A stretch of DNA of 7,044 nucleotides from Desulfurellales bacterium (lineage in GTDB: Bacteria > Campylobacterota_A > Desulfurellia > Desulfurellales > Hippeaceae). This document shows, one piece after another, positions 1 through 5,772 of this stretch (position 1 is the stretch's first letter; each line of letters starts with the position of its first letter). The position numbers and the translations under genes were made by a program. The stretch is from NCBI GenBank assembly GCA_027064405.1, contig JAMOPP010000174.1:1-7044 (forward strand). The letters are read 5' to 3'. The notes beneath the pieces were generated by a model that ran no database searches, was not told where the DNA came from, and saw nothing but the letters and a program-made list of their open reading frames with translations.

Positions 1-2
1 CC

Positions 3-440
3 ATAAAGTCAGGCAGGATTTCAAGCAGCGACATTTGGGATAGAAACTACATAGAAGTTCCAAACACAAATCCTAAGAAGTATAAAACAAGGTTTACGGA
101 TTTCGTAAAACAAAACATTCAGCCCATTGAAGATAAAATATTGGGTCTTAATCCCAAATTCAGATTTGTTTTACTTGTTGACAATAATGGATACGCAGCA
201 GCACACAATTCCATATACGATAAACCTCTAACCGGAGATTACGAAAAGGATTTGGTTGGTAATCGCTCTATGAGAATATTTAACGACAAAACGGGTCTTG
301 CATCGGCACAAAATACAACGAAAGATATTCTCGTTCAGACATACATAAGAGATAACGGAGAGGCTATGCATGATATATCCACCCCTATATTCATTGAAGG
401 TAAGCACTGGGGCGGCTTAAGAATAGGTATGCTACCCTAA
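3..440 (+). CDS. Methyl-accepting chemotaxis protein, C-terminal part (partial, 5' end outside window)
   Basis: The frame is open from the left edge with no stop before TAA at 438-440, giving 145 visible residues, so this is the end of a longer protein rather than a small gene starting at the internal TTG at 141. The visible part reads SDIWDRNYIEVPNTNPKKY near its start, then a strand-turn motif LLVDNNGYAAAHN (about residues 57-69), NRSMRIFND (87-95) and a terminal HWGGLRIG (135-142). By recall of the family, these match the Cache/PAS-like sensor module that follows the signalling domain in many chemoreceptors of Deferribacterota, Deltaproteobacteria and Alphaproteobacteria. The methyl-accepting signalling helices and any membrane segments would lie upstream and cannot be seen, so ligand and topology are unknown. 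An intrinsic terminator follows 23 bases after the stop, so this gene ends its transcription unit. The family call is fairly secure; the fold name is less so. Confidence 0.75.
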   Translation: MKSGRISSSDIWDRNYIEVPNTNPKKYKTRFTDFVKQNIQPIEDKILGLNPKFRFVLLVDNNGYAAAHNSIYDKPLTGDYEKDLVGNRSMRIFNDKTGLASAQNTTKDILVQTYIRDNGEAMHDISTPIFIEGKHWGGLRIGMLP

Positions 441-463
441 AGTCTTATTTAATCTAATTTTTT

Positions 464-510
464 AAGGCAGGATTGTTGACTATTTGATATTCAACAATCT
501 TGCCTTTTTT
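464..510 (+). terminator. Rho-independent terminator after the chemoreceptor gene
   Basis: The arms 464-479 and 491-506 are complementary over 16 base pairs with a single G-U pair, enclose an 11-base loop, and run directly into a T tract ending at 510. The left flank is T-rich rather than A-rich, so it should act only on rightward transcription. It separates the chemoreceptor from the genes that begin at 589. Confidence 0.92.
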
Positions 511-551
511 AGTTAAGAATACAAAGTTTTATCTACAACAATAAAGATCTC

Positions 552-579
552 TTGACTTGATGCTGTTTTTATAGATAAT
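552..579 (+). promoter_or_regulatory. Candidate sigma-70-type promoter for the 589 gene and possibly the leu unit
   Basis: TTGACT at 552-557 (5 of 6 matches to the -35 consensus) and GATAAT at 574-579 (5 of 6 to the -10 consensus) are separated by 16 bases. The segment lies between the terminator ending at 510 and the ATG at 589, exactly where a promoter is needed. Transcription would be expected to begin near 585-587, only a few bases before the start codon. The region upstream (511-551) is AT-rich. Functional use is inferred. Confidence 0.6.
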
Positions 580-588
580 TATTTTTCT

Positions 589-1803
589 ATGAAAACAGTT
601 GGAATCATAGGCGGAGGAGTTTCGGGATTAACAGCTGCAATTACAGTTAGCAGACAGGGATATAAACCGATATTATTTGAAAAAAATAAAAGAGTCGGAA
701 AAAAACTACTTGTCACGGGAAACGGTTTATGCAATTTTACAAACAGCACCATAAATAAAGAAAATTATTACACAAACTACAATTTTATAAGTAGTGTATT
801 TGATAAATTCGGACAAAAGCAGTTAATTGACTTTCTTGCATCTTTGGGTATTGAATATTTTATTGATGATTCAGGAAGGTATTTTCCGTCATCAAAGCAA
901 GCATCAAGCATATTAAATGTTCTTTTAAGAGAAATGGAAAGGCTAAAAGTAGAGGTTAAAACGGAAACCTTTATAGTTGATATTAAAAAAAACAAAAACG
1001 GCTTTATACTAATTGACAGCAGGGATAGAAACTACAAATTTAGCAAAATTATAATTTCAAGCGGTTCAAAATCCTATCCGCAACTCGGCTCTGACGATTC
1101 GATACTAAATGTTTTGAAAAAATTAGGGCACAATATTGTAACTCCAATATGCATACTTGCCCCCATAAAACTTAAAAAAGCCCTGCACAAAACAGCTTCA
1201 GGTGCAAAAATATACGCATCAGTGTCAATCAAAAATAAAAAAAGGGTTATAAAAGAAAAAAGAGGTGAAATCGTATTCACAAACTACGGTATATCGGGTA
1301 TGCCTGTCATAGATTTAAGTTTTTACGCATCAAAACTTATACAAAACAGAGAAAAAGCCTATATTGTTCTTGATTTTTTACCAAATGTTAATGCATCTGA
1401 AACTGTAAATAAAATTAAAAAAAGAAAAAATTTATTGAGATATGGACAAATGAAGGATTTTTTTGTAGGATGGTTCAACAACAGAATAGGTGATGTTTTT
1501 TTAAAATATGCCGGGATAGAAAATAGCAAAAAAATATCGGATATGAGTGTTAATGATATAAAAATGTTGGAGCAAGCCATTCATAATATGAGATTTGAAA
1601 TTGAGGCTGTTTTGGGGGCAAAAAATTCTTTTGCATCCATAGGGGGAGTAGATACAAAAGAGATTAATCCGCACAATATGGAATCAAAACTTATCAAGAA
1701 TATCTATTTTGCAGGCGAAGTTGTAGATGTAGCAGGCGAATGCGGAGGATACAATATTCAATGGGCATTCTCAAGCGGGTTTCTGTCGGGAATGCTGCTA
1801 TGA
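589..1803 (+). CDS. HI0933/YhiN/BaiN-family FAD-dependent oxidoreductase
   Basis: This 404-residue soluble flavoprotein has the usual length for the family (about 390-420). The N-terminus holds the dinucleotide-binding signature GGGVSG (G8, G10, G13), with the expected acidic residue E31 at the end of the second strand. The family block VGKKLLVTGNGLCNFTN lies at 36-52, and the second FAD-contact block, GEVVDVAGECGGYN, at 376-389, followed by the typical WAFSSGFLSG tail. The start at ATG 589 is fixed by the Rossmann fold, which begins at residue 4. No Shine-Dalgarno sequence precedes it (bases 575-588 are nearly all A/T). Members have been linked to bile-acid flavin reduction (BaiN) and aminoacetone oxidation, but most have no assigned substrate, and none can be inferred here. 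The gene lies 51 bases before leuC with no terminator between them, so co-transcription with the leu genes is likely. Confidence 0.9.
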   Translation: MKTVGIIGGGVSGLTAAITVSRQGYKPILFEKNKRVGKKLLVTGNGLCNFTNSTINKENYYTNYNFISSVFDKFGQKQLIDFLASLGIEYFIDDSGRYFPSSKQASSILNVLLREMERLKVEVKTETFIVDIKKNKNGFILIDSRDRNYKFSKIIISSGSKSYPQLGSDDSILNVLKKLGHNIVTPICILAPIKLKKALHKTASGAKIYASVSIKNKKRVIKEKRGEIVFTNYGISGMPVIDLSFYASKLIQNREKAYIVLDFLPNVNASETVNKIKKRKNLLRYGQMKDFFVGWFNNRIGDVFLKYAGIENSKKISDMSVNDIKMLEQAIHNMRFEIEAVLGAKNSFASIGGVDTKEINPHNMESKLIKNIYFAGEVVDVAGECGGYNIQWAFSSGFLSGMLL

Positions 1804-1839
1804 TATATTAATTTAGGCAATTGATGTTAATCTAAAAAA

Positions 1840-1845
1840 GGGGGA
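1840..1845 (+). promoter_or_regulatory. Ribosome binding site deciding the leuC start
   Basis: GGGGGA at 1840-1845 sits in an A-rich stretch, 9 bases before ATG 1855 and 15 before the next in-frame ATG at 1861. The spacing favours 1855, giving the N-terminus [11 protein letters not shown], which also matches the start commonly seen in this LeuC subfamily. Confidence 0.7.
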
Positions 1846-1854
1846 AAACAGATT

Positions 1855-3129
1855 ATGGGTATGACTATAACTCAAAAAATTCTTGCGGAAAAAAGCTCGC
1901 AAGATGAGGTTAAACCGGGCGATATTATACTTGCTGATGTTGATTTGGCTTTTGCCAATGATGTAACTGCGCCCATATCAATAGATTTTGTAAAGAAATT
2001 GGGGGTTGAGGTATTTGATAAAAAGAAAATAGCATTAATACCCGATCATTTTACACCTAATAAGGATATAAACTCGGCAAATCAGTGCAAAATTATGCGT
2101 GATTTTGTAAAAGAAAAAAATGTGCCTAATTACTGGGAAACCGGTGAAGTAGGAATAGAGCATGCCTTATTACCTGAGCAAGGATACATAAAACCCGGAA
2201 TGCTCATAGTGGGGGCTGATTCCCATACCTGCACTCACGGCGCACTTGGCGCTTTTGCAACGGGAATGGGCTCAACAGATTTGGGCTTTGCTTTTGCAAC
2301 GGGAAAAACCTGGTTAAGGGTTCCGGAAACTATTAAATTTAATTATACAGGCAAAAAAAACAGATGGGTATATGGCAAAGATTTAATTCTATATACGATA
2401 GGTAAAATAGGCGTTTCAGGGGCACTTTACAAATCTATGGAATTTACAGGAAGCGCAATAAGAGAGCTTCCAATTGAAGAAAGATTAACAATGTGCAATA
2501 TGGCAATTGAAGCGGGTGGTAAAAACGGAATAATTCAAGCCGATGAGCTAACCGATAAATATCTCGCCGAAAGAGGTGTAAAAAAAGAGGATTACACCGT
2601 TTATAAAAGCGACGATACGGCAGAATATTCAAATATTATTGATATTAACTTGGAAAATATAGAACCGCAGGTTGCCTGCCCTCACCTTCCGGAGAATACA
2701 AAAGGGATAAGCGAAATTGCAAAAGAGGACATAAAAATAGATCAAGCGTTTATAGGCTCCTGCACAAATGGAAGAATAAGTGATTTGCGAGAGGCAGCTA
2801 AAATTTTAAAGAATAACAAAGTGGCAAAATTTGTAAGACTAATAATAATACCGGCAACTGTCGACATCTACAGACAGGCACTTAAAGAGGGTCTTTTCGA
2901 TATATTCTTAAATGCAGGGGCTGTCATTTCAACACCTACATGCGGACCTTGTCTCGGAGGATATATGGGTATTTTGGCTGATAACGAAGTGGGCATCTCC
3001 ACATCCAATAGAAATTTTGTAGGAAGAATGGGTTCAAGCAAATCATTTCTATACCTATCATCGCCCTCTATTGCCGCAGCAAGTGCAATAACGGGAAAAA
3101 TATCTTCACCTGAGGAGGTTTTAAAATGA
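1855..3129 (+). CDS. leuC: 3-isopropylmalate dehydratase (isopropylmalate isomerase) large subunit
   Basis: With LeuD this cytoplasmic aconitase-family enzyme converts 2-isopropylmalate to 3-isopropylmalate, the second committed step of leucine synthesis. The 424-residue length is that of the shorter LeuC type found in archaea and many anaerobic bacteria; enterobacterial LeuC is about 465. The three [4Fe-4S] cluster ligands are visible as C303 in GSCTNGR and C363/C366 in PTCGPCLGG, with the same 60 and 3 residue spacings as in aconitase-type LeuC. The substrate-binding block SHTCTHG is at 123-129, followed by FATGMGSTD. The stop TGA (3127-3129) overlaps the leuD start by 4 bases, so translation is probably coupled. 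Short LeuCD pairs can be hard to tell from homoaconitase or citraconate-type isomerases by sequence, but the adjacent leuD and a LeuB with leucine-pathway motifs support the leucine assignment. A broader role, for example on citramalate, cannot be excluded. Confidence 0.95.
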   Translation: MGMTITQKILAEKSSQDEVKPGDIILADVDLAFANDVTAPISIDFVKKLGVEVFDKKKIALIPDHFTPNKDINSANQCKIMRDFVKEKNVPNYWETGEVGIEHALLPEQGYIKPGMLIVGADSHTCTHGALGAFATGMGSTDLGFAFATGKTWLRVPETIKFNYTGKKNRWVYGKDLILYTIGKIGVSGALYKSMEFTGSAIRELPIEERLTMCNMAIEAGGKNGIIQADELTDKYLAERGVKKEDYTVYKSDDTAEYSNIIDINLENIEPQVACPHLPENTKGISEIAKEDIKIDQAFIGSCTNGRISDLREAAKILKNNKVAKFVRLIIIPATVDIYRQALKEGLFDIFLNAGAVISTPTCGPCLGGYMGILADNEVGISTSNRNFVGRMGSSKSFLYLSSPSIAAASAITGKISSPEEVLK

Positions 3130-3620
3130 AATTAAGGGGAAAAGCCTGGAAATTTGGCGATAATGTAGATACGGATGTCATAATACCTGCAAGATACCTA
3201 AACACTTCTGACGAAAAATCTCTTGCGGAGCACTGTATGGAAGACATCGATAAGGATTTTGTAAAAAAAATAAGCAAGGGCGATATAATAGTTGCAGGGT
3301 ACAACTTTGGAAGCGGTTCAAGCAGAGAACATGCCCCGATAGCAATTAAAGCAAGTGGAATTTCATGCGTTATAGCAAAGGATTTTGCAAGAATTTTTTA
3401 CAGAAACTCATTTAATATGGGTTTACCTATTCTTGAATCCAAAGAAGCTGTCGATGATATTAAGGAAACAGATGAAATAGAGGTTGATATAGACACGGGT
3501 ATTATAAAAAATATAACAACAGACAAAGAATATAAATCAAACCCCATACCTAAGTTTATGCAGGAATTAATAAACAGTGGCGGTTTGTTTGGATACGCTA
3601 AAAAATTATTAAATATTTAA
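3126..3620 (+). CDS. leuD: 3-isopropylmalate dehydratase small subunit
   Basis: This is the swivelling-domain partner of LeuC. It is 164 residues long, typical of the short LeuD type that pairs with short LeuC; the enterobacterial form is about 200. The N-terminus [20 protein letters not shown] is the diagnostic opening of the family, and the active-site loop [13 protein letters not shown] occupies 59-71, with the substrate-contacting S65, S66 and R67. The ATG at 3126 overlaps the leuC stop (ATGA) and is preceded by a strong Shine-Dalgarno sequence GAGGAGG at 3112-3118, 7 bases away and inside the last codons of leuC. Isolated LeuD is not expected to be active, so tight coupling would keep the two subunits in equal amounts (inference). 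leuB follows after 11 bases. Confidence 0.95.
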   Translation: MKLRGKAWKFGDNVDTDVIIPARYLNTSDEKSLAEHCMEDIDKDFVKKISKGDIIVAGYNFGSGSSREHAPIAIKASGISCVIAKDFARIFYRNSFNMGLPILESKEAVDDIKETDEIEVDIDTGIIKNITTDKEYKSNPIPKFMQELINSGGLFGYAKKLLNI

Positions 3621-3631
3621 GAGGTGTTTTT

Positions 3632-4711
3632 ATGTCTGAATTTAAAATCGCTGTTATGAAAGGCGACGGCATAGGTCCTGAAATTGTAAATGAGGGATTA
3701 AAGGTCTTAGACGAGATAGCTTTAAAATTTAACCATAAATTCAATTATGAAGAAGTTTTTGTAGGCGGGTGCGCAATAGATAAATTTGACACACCGCTTC
3801 CTGAAAGTGAGGTTGACAAAATTTTAAACAGCGATGCTCTCTTTTTTGGCTCTGTCGGCGGTCCCAAATGGGACAACCTGCCTCAAGAAAAAAAACCTGA
3901 AACGGGACTGCTCGGCATAAGAAAAGCTCTTGGAGCATTTGCCAATCTTAGACCTGCAAAGGTGTTTGATGAATTGATTGATGCAAGTTCCTTAAAACCC
4001 GAAGTAATAAGAGGAATAGACATACTTGTTGTAAGAGAACTTACAGGCGGTATATATTTTGGTCAACCAAAAGGCATTTTCAAAGAAAATGACATACTAA
4101 AAGGTGTTAACACAATGGTTTACTATGAGAATGAGATAAAAAGAATTGCTAAACTCGCTTTTGAGATTGCTATGACAAGGGATAAAAAACTAACAAGTGT
4201 TGATAAAGCGAATGTGCTTGATGTATCTCAACTTTGGAGAGACATTGTAAATGACACTGCAAAAGATTACCCTGAGGTTGAATACAACCATATTCTTGTT
4301 GACAATGCCGCAATGCAGCTTGTAAGAAACCCGAAACAGTTCGATGTAATCGTAGCAGGAAATATATTCGGAGATATACTCTCGGATGAGGCAAGTATGC
4401 TTACCGGTTCAATAGGAATGCTGGCAAGTGCAAGTATAGGCGGAAAAGTTGGAATGTTTGAGCCTATACACGGTTCTGCACCTGACATAGCGGGAGTTGG
4501 CATTGCAAATCCGATAGCTCAAATAGAATCTGCCGCCATGATGCTTAAATACGGATTAAATCTCGAAGAAGAAGCAAGAACTATTGAAAATGCAGTGGAT
4601 CTTGTTTTAAAAATGGGATATAGAACACCTGATATAATGAGCGAAGGAACAAGAAGAGTAAATACAACCCAAATGGGTGACCTTGTAGCTAAGGCTGTAG
4701 GTGATGTTTAA
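3632..4711 (+). CDS. leuB: 3-isopropylmalate dehydrogenase
   Basis: This enzyme oxidises and decarboxylates 3-isopropylmalate with NAD+ to 2-oxoisocaproate, the step after LeuCD. The 359 residues match the family. [10 protein letters not shown] at 135-144 carries the substrate-binding arginine and the catalytic tyrosine (Y142). The catalytic lysine is K192 in DKANVL, and the metal-binding aspartates are D224 (VDNAAM), D248 and D252 ([10 protein letters not shown]). The coenzyme loop [12 protein letters not shown] starts at 277, and D285 there is the residue expected for NAD rather than NADP. LRPAK near residue 107 adds the second substrate arginine typical of LeuB as against isocitrate dehydrogenase. 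A Shine-Dalgarno sequence GAGGTG (3621-3626) lies 5 bases before ATG. The stop TAA (4709-4711) is followed immediately by the start of the next gene. Confidence 0.97.
   Translation: MSEFKIAVMKGDGIGPEIVNEGLKVLDEIALKFNHKFNYEEVFVGGCAIDKFDTPLPESEVDKILNSDALFFGSVGGPKWDNLPQEKKPETGLLGIRKALGAFANLRPAKVFDELIDASSLKPEVIRGIDILVVRELTGGIYFGQPKGIFKENDILKGVNTMVYYENEIKRIAKLAFEIAMTRDKKLTSVDKANVLDVSQLWRDIVNDTAKDYPEVEYNHILVDNAAMQLVRNPKQFDVIVAGNIFGDILSDEASMLTGSIGMLASASIGGKVGMFEPIHGSAPDIAGVGIANPIAQIESAAMMLKYGLNLEEEARTIENAVDLVLKMGYRTPDIMSEGTRRVNTTQMGDLVAKAVGDV
4699..4705 (+). promoter_or_regulatory. Ribosome binding site supporting a TTG start for the phosphoesterase gene
   Basis: AGGTGAT at 4699-4705 is fully complementary to the conserved 3' end of 16S rRNA (ATCACCT) and sits 6 bases before TTG 4712. 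It is embedded in the codons for the last residues of LeuB (Val-Gly-Asp-Val). It supports initiation at the TTG immediately after the leuB stop. Confidence 0.7.
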
Positions 4712-5185
4712 TTGAGAATAGGTATAATATCCGATTCACACGATAATATTACGGCAATAGAATCCGCAGTTACCGTGCTGAATAAAGAAAGTGTCGATTT
4801 AACAATACATTTAGGCGATATTATATCGCCTTTTTGCTTTGATTATCTTAACGATTTAAAAATGCCTTTTATAGGTGTTTTTGGAAATAACGACGGAGAA
4901 TTGCTCTATCTGCAGGAAAGAAGTAAAAACAGACTTCATAAACCGCCATATGAAGCAGAATTTGATAATAAAAAATTTCTTCTAATGCATGAGCCTATCG
5001 GTATTGACAAAATATGCGATAACTACGATTACTGTTTATACGGACACACGCACCATATAGACATTAAAAAAACAAAAAGCGGTTTTATAATAAATCCGGG
5101 AGAATTATGCGGATATCTGACAAAAACAAGAACTCTTATAGTTATGGATACACAAAAAAACAACATAACCAAGATAATTGTTTAA
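4712..5185 (+). CDS. YfcE/MJ0936-type metallophosphoesterase (calcineurin-like)
   Basis: This compact 157-residue cytoplasmic phosphoesterase has every metal-site motif of the family: D8-x-H10 in SDSH, GD at 35-36, GNND at 58-61, the histidine in LLMHEP (H93), and GHTHH at 111-115, followed by the NPGE turn at 128-131. Relatives such as E. coli YfcE and archaeal MJ0936 hydrolyse phosphodiesters in vitro with manganese or nickel; the physiological substrate is generally unknown and cannot be told here. The start is TTG at 4712, directly after the leuB stop with no spacer, supported by an ideal Shine-Dalgarno sequence and by the beta strand beginning at residue 2; no ATG is available nearby. 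The last 79 bases overlap the proposed engB reading frame. A terminator-like hairpin lies inside the gene at 4813-4835. There is no evident functional link to leucine synthesis. Confidence 0.9.
   Translation: MRIGIISDSHDNITAIESAVTVLNKESVDLTIHLGDIISPFCFDYLNDLKMPFIGVFGNNDGELLYLQERSKNRLHKPPYEAEFDNKKFLLMHEPIGIDKICDNYDYCLYGHTHHIDIKKTKSGFIINPGELCGYLTKTRTLIVMDTQKNNITKIIV
4813..4841 (+). terminator. Possible intragenic intrinsic terminator downstream of leuB
   Basis: AGGCGATA (4813-4820) and TATCGCCT (4824-4831) form an 8-base-pair stem with a 3-base loop, followed by a T run to 4835 and further T-rich sequence (GCTTT). It lies about 100 bases after the leuB stop but inside the phosphoesterase gene, over the codons from L34 to F41. 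It could end leu transcripts when ribosomes are not translating this gene. The GGCGAT half is partly forced by the conserved Gly-Asp motif, so it may be coincidence. Confidence 0.4.
5099..5102 (+). promoter_or_regulatory. Shine-Dalgarno candidate for engB inside the phosphoesterase gene
   Basis: GGAG at 5099-5102, within GGGAGA, lies 4 bases before ATG 5107 and is read in the upstream gene as part of the conserved Asn-Pro-Gly-Glu turn. The spacing is short but usable. No better site precedes any other in-frame start of engB. Confidence 0.45.
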
Positions 5186-5772
5186 ATTTTATAAAAAAAA
5201 GTAGCTTTGTCACAAGTTATGACAGGACGCCTGAGGATTTAAGCCTCGCTCAATTTGCATTTTGCGGAAGAAGTAATGTAGGAAAGTCGTCACTTATTAA
5301 CGCAATACTTAACAGAAAACTTGCATTTACAAGTAAAAGTCCGGGCAAAACAATTTTAATAAATGTTTTTTTGATAAATGAAAATTTTTACATCGTTGAT
5401 CTACCGGGATACGGATATGCAAAAAGGTCAAAGGAGTTAAGAAATAAATGGAAAAACTCCATAGAGGGCTATCTCTTGAAATCTACACTCCTACTTTGCG
5501 TATTTGTGCTTATTGATTCAAGACATCCGGCTCAAGATTCCGATTTAATGTTTATAGAATGGTTAAAGGCAAATAATAAAGAATTTAGTATAATCTTCAC
5601 AAAAGCCGACAAAAGTAAACAAAAAGACATATCTGACAATATTAAGTATCTAAAAAGCAGGTTCGGAGAATTTAATTTTTTCATAACCTCTTCAAAAAAG
5701 AAAAAAGGCACAGACAAGCTGTGCGGTTTTATTGAGAAAAGATTAAATAATATGCCTTATCAAAATCTCTAA
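5107..5772 (+). CDS. engB: Ribosome-biogenesis GTP-binding protein EngB/YsxC/YihA
   Basis: This is a small TrmE-Era-EngA-EngB-type GTPase that in studied bacteria assists late assembly of the 50S subunit. All GTPase motifs are present: G1 GRSNVGKSS (54-62), G2 around SPGKT (78-82), G3 DLPG (98-101) followed by the family signature YGYA, G4 TKAD (165-168), and G5 TSS (194-196). The core from about residue 29 has the usual length of roughly 195. The start is uncertain. ATG 5107 is the only ATG/GTG/TTG before the P-loop; using it gives 221 residues, with a 28-residue hydrophilic N-terminal extension read out of frame from the phosphoesterase gene over 79 bases. Family alignment by eye would place the start near 5185-5191, where only AAT, TTT or ATA codons exist. 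The TAA stop (5770-5772) overlaps the trpA stop on the other strand. Confidence 0.93.
   Translation: MRISDKNKNSYSYGYTKKQHNQDNCLNFIKKSSFVTSYDRTPEDLSLAQFAFCGRSNVGKSSLINAILNRKLAFTSKSPGKTILINVFLINENFYIVDLPGYGYAKRSKELRNKWKNSIEGYLLKSTLLLCVFVLIDSRHPAQDSDLMFIEWLKANNKEFSIIFTKADKSKQKDISDNIKYLKSRFGEFNFFITSSKKKKGTDKLCGFIEKRLNNMPYQNL
5694..5724 (-). terminator. Intrinsic terminator for the trp unit, located inside the end of engB
   Basis: Read on the minus strand, GCACAG (5724-5719), a 5-base loop CTTGT, and CTGTGC (5713-5708) form a 6-base-pair stem, followed by C, six Ts (5706-5701), C, and six more Ts (5699-5694). The hairpin begins 44 bases after the trpA stop, the normal place for a terminator. On the plus strand the same bases encode the lysine-rich end of the EngB G5 region (KKKKGTDKLCG). 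The rightward reading of the hairpin is followed only by GGTTTTATT and would be weaker. Confidence 0.65.

Noticed and set aside
141..440. A separate 99-residue gene starting at TTG 141
   Set aside because: The frame is open back to the left edge and the upstream codons read as continuous, family-like protein, so this is the tail of a larger gene.
777..1580. Minus-strand open frames opposite the FAD oxidoreductase
   Set aside because: Their translations have no recognisable motif and lie wholly over a well-supported gene; they are shadow frames, as are the others opposite leuCDB, engB, trpA and trpB.
1804..1854. A promoter, T-box or leader-peptide attenuator for the leu genes
   Set aside because: The 51-base gap is too short for a T-box or attenuator, and TTGATG at 1821 has no matching -10 element.
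1828..1855. Weak hairpin TAATCT/AGATTA flanking the leuC ribosome binding site, as a possible translation control
   Set aside because: Only six A/T-dominated pairs around a 16-base loop that leaves the binding site exposed; unlikely to be stable or regulatory.
2239..2260. GCGC/GCGC inverted repeat followed by TTTT inside leuC
   Set aside because: Only four base pairs; explained by Gly-Ala codons of a conserved motif.
5004..5032. Internal promoter for engB: perfect TTGACA at 5004-5009
   Set aside because: At 17 bases the -10 position reads GATTAC, a poor match, and better boxes fall at the wrong distance. It remains possible but is not supported.
5191..5193. ATA as the engB start codon
   Set aside because: It agrees with the family's usual N-terminus, but ATA starts are very rare and no Shine-Dalgarno sequence precedes it; ATG 5107 was preferred.
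5708..5733. Rightward terminator for engB from the same hairpin as the trp terminator
   Set aside because: The rightward tail is only GGTTTTATT, and stopping there would remove the engB stop codon at 5770; it makes better sense for the minus strand.
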